A stretch of 43,078 nt of DNA from Clostridia bacterium (GTDB lineage: Bacteria; Bacillota; Clostridia; Oscillospirales; CAG-272), in NCBI GenBank assembly GCA_017453255.1, contig JAFTKN010000015.1, positions 1-43,078 of the forward strand. The letters are read 5' to 3'. Numbering within the stretch: position 1 is the first letter of the stretch; each line of letters starts with the position of its first letter. The notes below the pieces were generated by a model, which saw only the letters and a program-made list of their open reading frames with translations, searched no databases and was not told the DNA's origin. Positions 26,671-34,943 of the stretch are shown one piece after another. Both the position numbers and the translations under genes were made by a program.

Positions 26671-27563
26671 TGAAGCCTGTAAAAAATAAAATTAGGGTAA
26701 AGGTTCCTGCAACCTCGGCAAATTTAGGCTCAGGCTTTGACTGTGCAGGTCTTGCCTATGAGCTATACAATTACTTTGAATTTGAGGTAATTGATGATGG
26801 CTTGATAATAGAGGGCGTTGATCCAAAATATGCAAACAGGGATAATCCAGCATTTGTTGCATATTCAGCCGTTTGTGAAAAAATAGGGGCAGACGTGTCT
26901 GTAAAAATCACTATTTTAGAAACAAATGTGCCTGTTTCAAGGGGACTTGGCTCATCTGCTACATTAATTTGTGCAGGCGCTTATGCAGCCAATAAGCTAT
27001 ATGGAGAAAAGCTTTCACCTCAGGAGATTTTTGAAATTTGCACAGAAATAGAGGGACACCCTGATAATGTTGCTCCTGCGCTTTTTGGCTCGTTTTGCAC
27101 TTCCTTAATCACACAAGGTAAGGCAAGAACAGTGCGCTTTGGAATTAGCGAGAAAATTGTTTTTACAGTATTAATTCCCGATTTCGAGGTAAAAACCCAT
27201 GATGCAAGAAGTGTTTTGCCCCACGAAATAGAAAGAGACGACGCTATTTATAATATGTCCAGAATTGCTCTGTTGCCATACGCCTTTGAAAAGGGAGATT
27301 TTGAGCTTTTAAAGGTAGTAACAAGAGATAGATTACACCAAAAATACAGAAAAAAGCTGTTTAAGAATATTGATGATGTTAAAAAAGCAACACAGGAATG
27401 TGGTGCAATATCCTTTATGATTAGTGGGGCTGGCTCTACCTGCTTATGCCTATCCGAAAAATCAATTGAAAAAGAGCTTAATGAAAAAATTAGCACTATG
27501 CCAAACGGATGGGTAGCAAAGGAGCTTCGTATTTCGGTTAATGGAACGAGAGAGGTACTATAA
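26670..27563 (+). CDS. thrB: Homoserine kinase
   Basis: Phosphorylates homoserine with ATP to give the substrate of threonine synthase. A 297-residue GHMP-family kinase with the N-terminal VKVPATSANLGSGFDCAG motif, the GHMP ATP loop PVSRGLGSSATLICAGAY at about 88-105, and the C-terminal FMISGAGSTCLCLSE segment. The length is normal. TAATG overlaps on both sides link it tightly to thrC and to the ACT gene. Confidence 0.97.
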   Translation: MKPVKNKIRVKVPATSANLGSGFDCAGLAYELYNYFEFEVIDDGLIIEGVDPKYANRDNPAFVAYSAVCEKIGADVSVKITILETNVPVSRGLGSSATLICAGAYAANKLYGEKLSPQEIFEICTEIEGHPDNVAPALFGSFCTSLITQGKARTVRFGISEKIVFTVLIPDFEVKTHDARSVLPHEIERDDAIYNMSRIALLPYAFEKGDFELLKVVTRDRLHQKYRKKLFKNIDDVKKATQECGAISFMISGAGSTCLCLSEKSIEKELNEKISTMPNGWVAKELRISVNGTREVL

Positions 27564-28000
27564 TGCTTAGTAAATATTTGCTTGTAGATAAAGAAATACT
27601 TCCTTCATATTACGAAAAGGTAATTGAGGCTAAATTATTAATCACATCGGGCAAGGCAAAGGACGTAAGCGAGGCAACAAAAATAGTTGGTATTTCTCGT
27701 AGCACGTATTATAAGTATAAGGACTACGTTTTTTACGCAAATTCAGACACGGAGTCAAGAAAAGCAGTTATATCCTGCACCCTGTATCACAAATCAGGAG
27801 TTTTAGGCGAGGTTTTGAATTTGCTATCCCTAAAGGGAGCAAACATTCTTACAATTACACAGAATATGCCTGTTAATAATAGAGCCCACGTTGTTCTTTC
27901 GATTGATGTTTCCAAAATGGTTGAGGCAACAGAGGAAATTATTAAGTCACTTGGTAAAATAGATGGTGTATCTAATGTAAAGCTTGTAGCAATAGAATAA
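27563..28000 (+). CDS. PheB-like ACT-domain protein (UPF0735 family), probable amino-acid-responsive regulator
   Basis: A 145-residue protein with a short N-terminal helix-turn-helix-like part (SEATKIVGISRSTYYKYKDYVF) and a C-terminal ACT domain (about 65-145, with SGVLGEVLNLLSLKGANILTITQN). The arrangement matches the UPF0735/PheB family, whose role is poorly defined. ACT domains bind amino acids, and the position as third gene of the threonine unit, with a one-base overlap to thrB, suggests it senses threonine or a relative. Whether the N-terminal part binds DNA or another protein cannot be told from sequence. Confidence 0.88.
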   Translation: MLSKYLLVDKEILPSYYEKVIEAKLLITSGKAKDVSEATKIVGISRSTYYKYKDYVFYANSDTESRKAVISCTLYHKSGVLGEVLNLLSLKGANILTITQNMPVNNRAHVVLSIDVSKMVEATEEIIKSLGKIDGVSNVKLVAIE

Positions 28001-28010
28001 CAAATGAATT

Positions 28011-28043
28011 AGCAGAGGTTATAAAAAGCCTCTGCTTTTTTTG
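28011..28043 (+). terminator. Terminator of the threonine unit
   Basis: The stem AGCAGAGG/CCTCTGCT (28011-28018 with 28029-28036) is followed by a run of seven T. Confidence 0.88.
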
Positions 28044-28082
28044 TGCATTTTGCTCAATTAGCTTTTTATTATATAAGTATTG

Positions 28083-28111
28083 TTGACAATTTTAACATAA
28101 AGTAGTATAAT
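28083..28111 (+). promoter_or_regulatory. Consensus promoter of the modular lipoprotein gene
   Basis: TTGACA (28083-28088), 17 nt, TATAAT (28106-28111). This is a full consensus, about 37 nt upstream of the ribosome site AGGAGA. Confidence 0.85.
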
Positions 28112-28154
28112 ATAAGTGCAATTAAGTGCAAAAGCACTAAAATAAGGAGAAGAT

Positions 28155-30926
28155 ATGAAAAAACGTATTTTAATTCTAATTATGGCTATTCTTTGCCTTT
28201 CATTAGTTTTCGTTTTTGCTTCCTGTGGAGGTGGCGGAGGCGATAATGGTGATGGTGGAGAAACCTGCCAGCATACATATGGCGAGTGGGAGGTTTTGAA
28301 CGAAAAGACTTGTGTTTCTTCAGGACTTCAAAAGAGAGTATGCTCATCCTGTGGTGGAGAGGAAACTGAGACTATTCCTGCAGGTCATACCTTTGGTGAG
28401 TGGACAACTGTTGAGGAGCCAACTTGTGAAGAGGATGGTACTAAAAGAAGAGTTTGTTCAGCTTGTGGTAATCCTGAAACAGACATAATTGTAACAAGTG
28501 GACATACTAAAAATGTAACTGTCGAAGCAAAAGCTCCAACCGAAACTGAGGATGGATGTACTGAGGCTTCAACATGTAGCGTTTGTGGCGATGTTATTTC
28601 TGAGTCACTTATTCTTCCTGCATATAAAAATATCGCTAAGGCAGATAAGGTAACTGTAATTAGTGGTGAAGACTGGCCATCATTCTCAAACAATAAAAAT
28701 TATTTGTTTGATGGCGATATCGCAACTGCACCATATGCTCCAAAGGGTAACTATAAGTTAGCTATTGAGCTTAATGAAGATGCGTACATTTTAGATATTA
28801 CCGTTGTTTGCAATGGTGGTGGAAAAGCATACGATGCATGGGTTCCACATGATGAAGCCGATACAGCTCGTATATCATCTATAACCGTTTCCTGCTTTAA
28901 GGATGGTAAGCTTGTTGCTACACAGAGCGTTGAGGATGCAACAACAATAAAAGAGGTTAAGATTGAAAATATCGGTGCCGAAATTGATGCTATTGAGATC
29001 GACGTTAAAGCTGTAGAAGCGTATATGTGGGGTAATGCTTACATTTGGGAAATTAATGCACGTGGTACATATCCACAAACAGTTTGCGAAGCAAATGGTC
29101 ATAGCTGGGGCGAATGGAATGAAACAAAAGCTCCTGTTTGCACAGATGAAAATGAGTTGACAGACGGAGAAAAGGAAAGAGCTTGCTCCGTTTGTGGTGA
29201 AACAGAAAAGGAAAAGGTAAAGGCAGAGCATACCTTTACTGATTGGGGTAAAACAGCATCAGGCAAACCATTTATTACAGTACAGCCAGCTTGTGGTGTA
29301 GAAGGTGAGCAAGGTAGAGAGTGTACAAAATGCTACTATGCAGAGTACCAAAAGCTTCCAATGACTCAATCACACAACTGGGGTGAATGGGTAACTGAAG
29401 GCAACTGCACAGATGGTGGTACAAAGACAAGACAATGTATAAACGAAGATTGTGGAATGAAAGAAACAATTCAATCCGCTGCTGGAGAGCATATTGACGT
29501 TGTAACAGAGGGCTACAAGGCTCCAACAACAGAGGAAGATGGTGCAACAGGTAAGACATACTGTAAGGTATGTGGCGAAGTAATTTCTACATCAAAGGTT
29601 ATTACAAAGCTTGTAAATCATTCTTCAACTGCTACTGCATCCTCAAGTGCATGGGTAATAACCCCTAACTATATGAATGATGGGGATATGAACACCGGTG
29701 TAACAGGTTATGGAAATTCTACAAGGGATACAACAAATACATTAACTTGGTCAAGCGCAGTAAGTGTAAACAAGATAGTTATTTACTTTAGTGGTGATAC
29801 AACAGACAAACAACTTGGAAAAAATATAGATGACAATTATTCAGGAATATATAATAATACAAATCCTGATACAACATTAAAGGTAATGGTTTATGGCGCT
29901 GATGGTAAGAATATATTAGCTGTTGCAATTCCAACAAAGGATTCAACCGAATATACAATTACATTTGAGGAAGTAACCCAAATTACAAAGATAGAGGTTA
30001 TCAATACACAGGAGTGGAATGCAAGCAAGTGCGTTAATGTTTGGGAGGTTGAAGCTCTTAATGGTGGAGAAGTAACCGATACTGAAATTTGTGAGCATGA
30101 CTGGAGTGACTGGAGCGAAACCAGATCAGCAGCTTGTGGCGTTGATGGCTTGAAGGAAAGAAGCTGTACGAATTGTGGAGACATTGAAGAAGAGGTTATC
30201 CCAGCTCCAACACAGCACGTATGGAGTAAGTGGTCAAATAGCGAAGGCTTTAGCTGTACAGAAGGTGGTACAAGAGAAAGAACTTGTACAAATGAAGGCT
30301 GTGGTGTAAAAGACACACAAACAGTTGAAGCTGGCGAACATATTGAGCTTGTAACCGAAGGCGCAAAGGAACCAACTTTTGAGGAAGAGGGTTCAACAGG
30401 CGCAACAAAGTGTACAGCTTGTGGTGCAACAGTTACTGAAGCAAAGGTAATTACCAAGCTTGCAAATGTTGCAATAGGTGGAACTGTAACAACAGATTCT
30501 GGCTTCTGGGCGTCAACTGCAACAAATATTCAAAAGATTATTGATGGTAATAGAGAAACTGGCGTGTGTAGCAACTCTTCTGCAAGATCAATCTCAGATA
30601 CAATTACATTAAAAGAAGCAAGTAACGTAAATAAAGTTATTCTTGTGGTAAATGGTAAGGGCTCTACAACAGAAGGAAAAAATTATACAGAAATTACTAA
30701 TAAAGACTATACAATTTCTTTCGTATTATATGATGAGAGTGGAAATGTCGTATTTACCTCCGAGGCATACAACACACTTGATAAAATTGAGATTGCTGTA
30801 GATATTGATTTGGCTGAAGGTGTGACAGTTAAGAGTGTGACTGTTAAGAGAGAAAAGATGGATTACGACAATAGTCTGTATTTATGGGAAGTTGAAGTGC
30901 TTTCTGGCGGCGAAATCGTTGAATAA
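28155..30926 (+). CDS. Surface lipoprotein of alternating Cys-rich and discoidin-like modules
   Basis: A 923-residue lipoprotein (lipobox FASC, acylated C24) followed by a Gly/Asp linker. Three Cys-rich blocks (about 38-150, 306-460, 650-775) contain repeats with paired C-x-x-C(G) and a 'TFGEW/SWGEW' strand. Each block is followed by a beta-sandwich module resembling F5/8 type C or other galactose-binding domains (about 152-305, 468-645, 780-920), whose ends share 'YIWEINARG', 'NVWEVEALNGGE' and 'YLWEVEVLSGGE'. The C-x-x-C pairs could hold zinc or form disulfides. A glycan- or matrix-binding role on the cell surface is inferred. It is a single-gene unit with its own promoter and terminator. 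Confidence 0.82.
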   Translation: MKKRILILIMAILCLSLVFVFASCGGGGGDNGDGGETCQHTYGEWEVLNEKTCVSSGLQKRVCSSCGGEETETIPAGHTFGEWTTVEEPTCEEDGTKRRVCSACGNPETDIIVTSGHTKNVTVEAKAPTETEDGCTEASTCSVCGDVISESLILPAYKNIAKADKVTVISGEDWPSFSNNKNYLFDGDIATAPYAPKGNYKLAIELNEDAYILDITVVCNGGGKAYDAWVPHDEADTARISSITVSCFKDGKLVATQSVEDATTIKEVKIENIGAEIDAIEIDVKAVEAYMWGNAYIWEINARGTYPQTVCEANGHSWGEWNETKAPVCTDENELTDGEKERACSVCGETEKEKVKAEHTFTDWGKTASGKPFITVQPACGVEGEQGRECTKCYYAEYQKLPMTQSHNWGEWVTEGNCTDGGTKTRQCINEDCGMKETIQSAAGEHIDVVTEGYKAPTTEEDGATGKTYCKVCGEVISTSKVITKLVNHSSTATASSSAWVITPNYMNDGDMNTGVTGYGNSTRDTTNTLTWSSAVSVNKIVIYFSGDTTDKQLGKNIDDNYSGIYNNTNPDTTLKVMVYGADGKNILAVAIPTKDSTEYTITFEEVTQITKIEVINTQEWNASKCVNVWEVEALNGGEVTDTEICEHDWSDWSETRSAACGVDGLKERSCTNCGDIEEEVIPAPTQHVWSKWSNSEGFSCTEGGTRERTCTNEGCGVKDTQTVEAGEHIELVTEGAKEPTFEEEGSTGATKCTACGATVTEAKVITKLANVAIGGTVTTDSGFWASTATNIQKIIDGNRETGVCSNSSARSISDTITLKEASNVNKVILVVNGKGSTTEGKNYTEITNKDYTISFVLYDESGNVVFTSEAYNTLDKIEIAVDIDLAEGVTVKSVTVKREKMDYDNSLYLWEVEVLSGGEIVE

Positions 30927-30934
30927 TTAACTAA

Positions 30935-30966
30935 AAAACAACCGAGTAAAATCGGTTGTTTTTTTG
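30935..30966 (+). terminator. Terminator of the modular lipoprotein gene
   Basis: The stem AACAACCGA/TCGGTTGTT (30937-30945 with 30952-30960) has A-rich and T-rich flanks, so it may work in both directions. Confidence 0.88.
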
Positions 30967-30974
30967 TTGCCTGA

Positions 30975-31006
30975 AAAAGCAAAAAGCCCTCAAAAAGAGG
31001 GCTTTT
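30975..31006 (-). terminator. Terminator of the MacB-type transporter gene
   Basis: The stem AAAAGCCCTC/GAGGGCTTTT (30982-30991 with 30997-31006) lies just after the minus-strand stop and is followed by TGCTTTTTC. Confidence 0.85.
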
Positions 31007-31016
31007 GACTCGTTAT

Positions 31017-33848
31017 TTATTCACTTCTCAAAGCTATTACAGGGTCCTTCTTTGCTGCAATCTTTGATGGTACAAGACCTGCAATAAATGTAAGTCCCAT
31101 GCTTATTAAAATCAAAATAATCGCAGGCCAGAAATCTAAAACAGCCTTTAGTGTAGCAATTTGTGTAAGTGCAAATAAAATAGCAGTAATTATTAAATCA
31201 AGCACGAGTGTAACAATAATGCCTATTGCGCCTGCCGCAAAGCCAACAATTAAGGTTTCTGCATTGAACACTCTCGAAATATCCTTTTTAGATGCACCAA
31301 CTGCACGTAAAATACCAATTTCCTTAGTTCTTTCAAGAACTGAAATGTAGGTAATAATACCAATCATAATTGAAGAAACGATAAGTGAAATAGATACAAA
31401 TGCAATTAATACGTAGGTTATAGCGTCAACAATTGTAGTAATTGAGCCCATTAAGGAAGCTACAGGGTCAGAATATGTAATTCTCTTGTTGCTATCCTCT
31501 GGAAGACTATTATTATATGCGTCAAGCTCTCCCTTTACAACATCCTTAGCATCAAAATCCTTAGGATAAATAAGAATCTGCTTAGGAACGTCTTTGTTTA
31601 TATAGCCTATTTCTTCCATATATTCGTCATAAGTTGTTGTAACGAGCATTTGGTTGAATATCTTTAAAATATTTTCATCTGTATCATTAAGAATAGCTGA
31701 TGCAACTAAGGAAACAGTAGAATCACTGATTGAGCTTAGTGCATTCTTAATCATAGGAAGGTCGTCACTTGTGAACTCTCCATAGGGCTGCTCGGCAAGA
31801 ATGGAAAGAGCAGTAGAGCCTAAAACAGTCTTGAGAATTTCTACCTTTTGTGAAGGAGCCATGCTTGCTATAAAATCTCTGTATTGTGGGTCCACGCCGA
31901 TTATAGCATCTATCAAGTCTGTATTTGGATTATATCCATTAAACAAAAGACCAGTCTGTAGGTTTCTGTCTGAGCTTTCAAGCTGAGCCTTAATAACAGC
32001 ACTGTTATTTGAAAGGTCAATAATTTGATTCATAAGGGCAGAGGTATATCCAACAGAGCCTAAAACAGCAAGAGAATTTGAACTATCAACAGGCTTCATA
32101 ATACCAACAACCTTAACGGAAATAGCATCCTCTTTTAAATAATCTTCAATTTCGTCATTGCTACGCTCAACAATTCTGCCGTCATTATCAAGCTTGTAAA
32201 GCTCTGAATCAGGAATTATCTTAAATTCATATCCGATAAAGCTTTCAGCGCTCTCCTCAAGTGAAGGAATTTGGTAAGCATCCTCGGCATTCTTTTCACC
32301 ATTTAAAACAAGCCTTTGGTCATTTACCCATTTTTTAAGCTCCTCTGTGCTCTTAATACCGATAGTATAAAGAATAAAGTCGGAAATTTGATTGTTTTGG
32401 TCGGTAATTAAAACTACCTCGTATGGATTGGTAACATCAGGAACCTTACCTGCAACTAACTGATATTGAGAGGAAACATATTCGCTACTACCAACAAGCT
32501 CTGTCCAAGAGTTACTTTCAAGCATATCAAGTGAAGCAGAGGCATCACCAAAGAAATTGCCAAGACCAATTTCATTAAGAAGCTCACCAAGTGATTCCTT
32601 GTTCTTTTCGTGCCTTACTGTATTTCCATTATCATCTAATACAGGGGTGTATGTATTTAGTCCTGCATCGTATATATATTTTATATCTGTGGCGTTATTT
32701 TTTATTGTGTTTGCTTTATCAGAGTCAAGGTATTGCTTCAAGGAAACAAGGTCATTTTTTGTAAGACCAGAAGCAAAGGACTCCATAACTCTAATCATAA
32801 TGTCATTTGAATAAATGGTGTCACTACTAAAGTCCTCGATTTTATTTGTTTCAAGTAGTGAGCCGAGAAGTGACATTGTATCCATTGAGCTTTCATTAAT
32901 CTCAATAGGATATGAGGACATTGTGCTTTCCTCAATCGACTTAATATATGCGTTTACACCTGTTGAAACTGAAAGAATCAAGGCTATACCAATAATACCA
33001 ATGGAGCCAGCAAATGCGGTTAAGAAGGTTCTACCCTTCTTAGTCATTAGATTGTTTAATGAAAGGGAAAGAGCAGTAAGGAAAGACATAGATGTCTTTT
33101 TCTTCTTACCCTTTGATGGCGTAGGCTCACTTTTTTGCTTACTCGCAAGAGCTTCGACAGACTCATTTTCCAAAACAGGATTAGAGTCATTTACAACCTG
33201 TCCGTCAAGCAAATTAATAATTCTTGTAGAATACTGATTTGCAAGCTCTGGATTATGAGTAACCATTATAACAAGTCTATTCTTAGCAATCTCCTTGAGA
33301 AGGTCCATAACCTGAACACTTGTTTCAGAATCAAGAGCACCAGTCGGCTCGTCAGCCAATAAAATATCAGGATTGTTTATAAGTGCACGTGCAATAGCAA
33401 CTCTTTGCATCTGACCGCCAGACATTTGATTTGGCTTTTTGTTTATTTGATCGCCAAGTCCAACAGTTTCGAGTGCCTTAATAGCACGCTCTCTTCTTTC
33501 TTTTTTAGATACACCTGCAAGCGTTAATGCAATTTCGACATTTGCTAAAACGGTTTGGTGTGGTATTAAATTATAGCTTTGGAAAATAAAACCGATAGAG
33601 TGATTTCTATAAGTATCCCAATCTCTATCCTTAAATTCCTTAGTAGATTTGCCATTGATAATGAGGTCGCCATCTGTATATTGGTCAAGACCACCAATGA
33701 TATTAAGAAGTGTAGTCTTTCCACAACCAGATTGTCCTAATATGGAAACAAACTCACTTTCTCTGAATTTGAGAGAAACGCCTCGTAAAGCATGAACGGT
33801 GCTGTCACCCGTGACATATTCCTTTGTAATGTCGTTAAGCTGTAACAA
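31017..33848 (-). CDS. MacB-type ABC transporter, ATPase fused to FtsX-family permease
   Basis: A 943-residue single-chain half-transporter. Residues 1-225 are the ATPase: Walker A GQSGCGKTT, Q-loop FIFQSYNLIP, signature MSGGQMQRVA, Walker B ILLADEPTGALD and switch VMVTHNPE-like IMVTHNPE. A basic linker precedes a first membrane helix near 275-300. A very large extracellular domain (about 300-800) is followed by three C-terminal FtsX helices (about 800-930, with SVLERTKEIGILRAVGASKKDI). MacB/LolCDE-type proteins do not import; they drive extracytoplasmic mechanics such as export of peptides, antibiotic resistance or lipoprotein handling. The start codon is TTG at 33848-33846 with GGGGG 7-8 nt upstream. 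The substrate is unknown. Confidence 0.92.
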   Translation of the reverse strand: MLQLNDITKEYVTGDSTVHALRGVSLKFRESEFVSILGQSGCGKTTLLNIIGGLDQYTDGDLIINGKSTKEFKDRDWDTYRNHSIGFIFQSYNLIPHQTVLANVEIALTLAGVSKKERRERAIKALETVGLGDQINKKPNQMSGGQMQRVAIARALINNPDILLADEPTGALDSETSVQVMDLLKEIAKNRLVIMVTHNPELANQYSTRIINLLDGQVVNDSNPVLENESVEALASKQKSEPTPSKGKKKKTSMSFLTALSLSLNNLMTKKGRTFLTAFAGSIGIIGIALILSVSTGVNAYIKSIEESTMSSYPIEINESSMDTMSLLGSLLETNKIEDFSSDTIYSNDIMIRVMESFASGLTKNDLVSLKQYLDSDKANTIKNNATDIKYIYDAGLNTYTPVLDDNGNTVRHEKNKESLGELLNEIGLGNFFGDASASLDMLESNSWTELVGSSEYVSSQYQLVAGKVPDVTNPYEVVLITDQNNQISDFILYTIGIKSTEELKKWVNDQRLVLNGEKNAEDAYQIPSLEESAESFIGYEFKIIPDSELYKLDNDGRIVERSNDEIEDYLKEDAISVKVVGIMKPVDSSNSLAVLGSVGYTSALMNQIIDLSNNSAVIKAQLESSDRNLQTGLLFNGYNPNTDLIDAIIGVDPQYRDFIASMAPSQKVEILKTVLGSTALSILAEQPYGEFTSDDLPMIKNALSSISDSTVSLVASAILNDTDENILKIFNQMLVTTTYDEYMEEIGYINKDVPKQILIYPKDFDAKDVVKGELDAYNNSLPEDSNKRITYSDPVASLMGSITTIVDAITYVLIAFVSISLIVSSIMIGIITYISVLERTKEIGILRAVGASKKDISRVFNAETLIVGFAAGAIGIIVTLVLDLIITAILFALTQIATLKAVLDFWPAIILILISMGLTFIAGLVPSKIAAKKDPVIALRSE

Positions 33849-33878
33849 GTTAATACCCCCTTATATGATAATGATTTA

Positions 33879-33908
33879 ATTATAAAATACTAAGCTTATA
33901 TCTGTCAA
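33879..33908 (-). promoter_or_regulatory. Promoter of the MacB-type transporter gene
   Basis: Minus-strand TTGACA (33908-33903), 18 nt, TATAAT (33884-33879), about 30 nt upstream of the TTG start. Confidence 0.75.
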
Positions 33909-33959
33909 TAAAAAAATGTAAAATTTAATAAAAATTCACATAATTAAGCGATATATTCC

Positions 33960-33988
33960 TTGATATTTTTTATTCACTATGGTATCAT
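33960..33988 (+). promoter_or_regulatory. Promoter of the GH29-like/deacetylase unit
   Basis: TTGATA (33960-33965), 17 nt, TATCAT (33983-33988), about 40 nt before the start codon. Confidence 0.65.
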
Positions 33989-34030
33989 TATAATATAAAT
34001 TAAAAATAAATTAAGCAAGGTAAAGAAAAA

Positions 34031-34942
34031 ATGAAAAACATAGATTGGTTTTATAACGCAGGATATGGTATTTTTTGTCACTGGACTACAAAAACATTAA
34101 ACAAGGACGGAAATCAAATTCCTCATAGTGAGGCAATAGAAAAGTTTGATATAGATACCTTTACAAGTCAAATTATAGACACAGGTGCACGTTTTTTGTT
34201 CTTTACCATAACCCATTCTGATATGTATGTTCCTTTTCCGTTAAAGGAGCTTGATGATATCGTGCCAGATCATACAAGCAAGCGTGATTTGATTAACGAA
34301 ATGTACGAGAAATTAAATCCGCACGGTATCAAGCTAATGGTATATTTTAATGGTGATGGCTCTACTGACCCTGAGTGGAAGAGCAAAACTGAATCTAAAA
34401 CTAATCCAAGCGTTCATGCAGAATATTGCTATAAGATAACAGAGGCAATTTCTAAAAAATATGGTGAAAAGATTTGTGGATGGTGGATTGACTGTTGCTA
34501 TGAGCCTGGGATTTGTAGTGAAACAGGCTTACGATATGATTATAATAAATACGCCAAGGCGCTAAAGGCTGGAAATCCTGATTCAATAGTTGCCTTTAAT
34601 TTTAGAGGCGTTGAGCCTTGGGGTAGTGTTTGGGGCAAGGGAATTTCAGATTTTCAGGCAGGTGAGGAAAATGACCTTGCTCATTATCCAGATGGTCGTT
34701 TCTCAGGTGAGGGTGATACTCAATGGTTTGGACTTTGCTGGATGGATGATTATTGGGTTCACGAAAAGCAGGGCGAGCCAAAGCCTGTTCACTCAAACGA
34801 AAAGGTTTTAAATTACATAAAAAAAGTAAAAAAAGGCGGGGGAGTGTTTGCGTATAACGTAGCCCCTTACCAAGAGGGACATATTTCTGAGCATACAATG
34901 AAACAACTTTTATGGCTTAAGGAAAACGGAGTAAATGATTAA
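34031..34942 (+). CDS. GH29-like glycosidase (alpha-L-fucosidase superfamily), cytoplasmic
   Basis: A 303-residue protein without a signal peptide. It follows the GH29 catalytic barrel: NAGYGIFCHWTT near residue 10-20 (compare the family's GIFxHWG), FLFFTITHSDMY near 56-66 (compare the KHHDGF region), GIKLMVYFNGDG near 99-110, and GWWIDCCYE at 150-158, where D154 is the candidate nucleophile. It lacks the C-terminal beta domain of classical fucosidases, which are usually over 400 residues. It would cleave a fucosyl or related linkage on an imported glycan. Divergence is high, so substrate is open. The stop is one base before the deacetylase ATG, implying coupling. Confidence 0.78.
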   Translation: MKNIDWFYNAGYGIFCHWTTKTLNKDGNQIPHSEAIEKFDIDTFTSQIIDTGARFLFFTITHSDMYVPFPLKELDDIVPDHTSKRDLINEMYEKLNPHGIKLMVYFNGDGSTDPEWKSKTESKTNPSVHAEYCYKITEAISKKYGEKICGWWIDCCYEPGICSETGLRYDYNKYAKALKAGNPDSIVAFNFRGVEPWGSVWGKGISDFQAGEENDLAHYPDGRFSGEGDTQWFGLCWMDDYWVHEKQGEPKPVHSNEKVLNYIKKVKKGGGVFAYNVAPYQEGHISEHTMKQLLWLKENGVND

Positions 34943-34943
34943 T

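Noticed and set aside
29891..30457. 188-codon minus-strand frame inside the modular lipoprotein gene
   Set aside because: It is antisense to a well-supported lipoprotein gene, without a ribosome site or domain.
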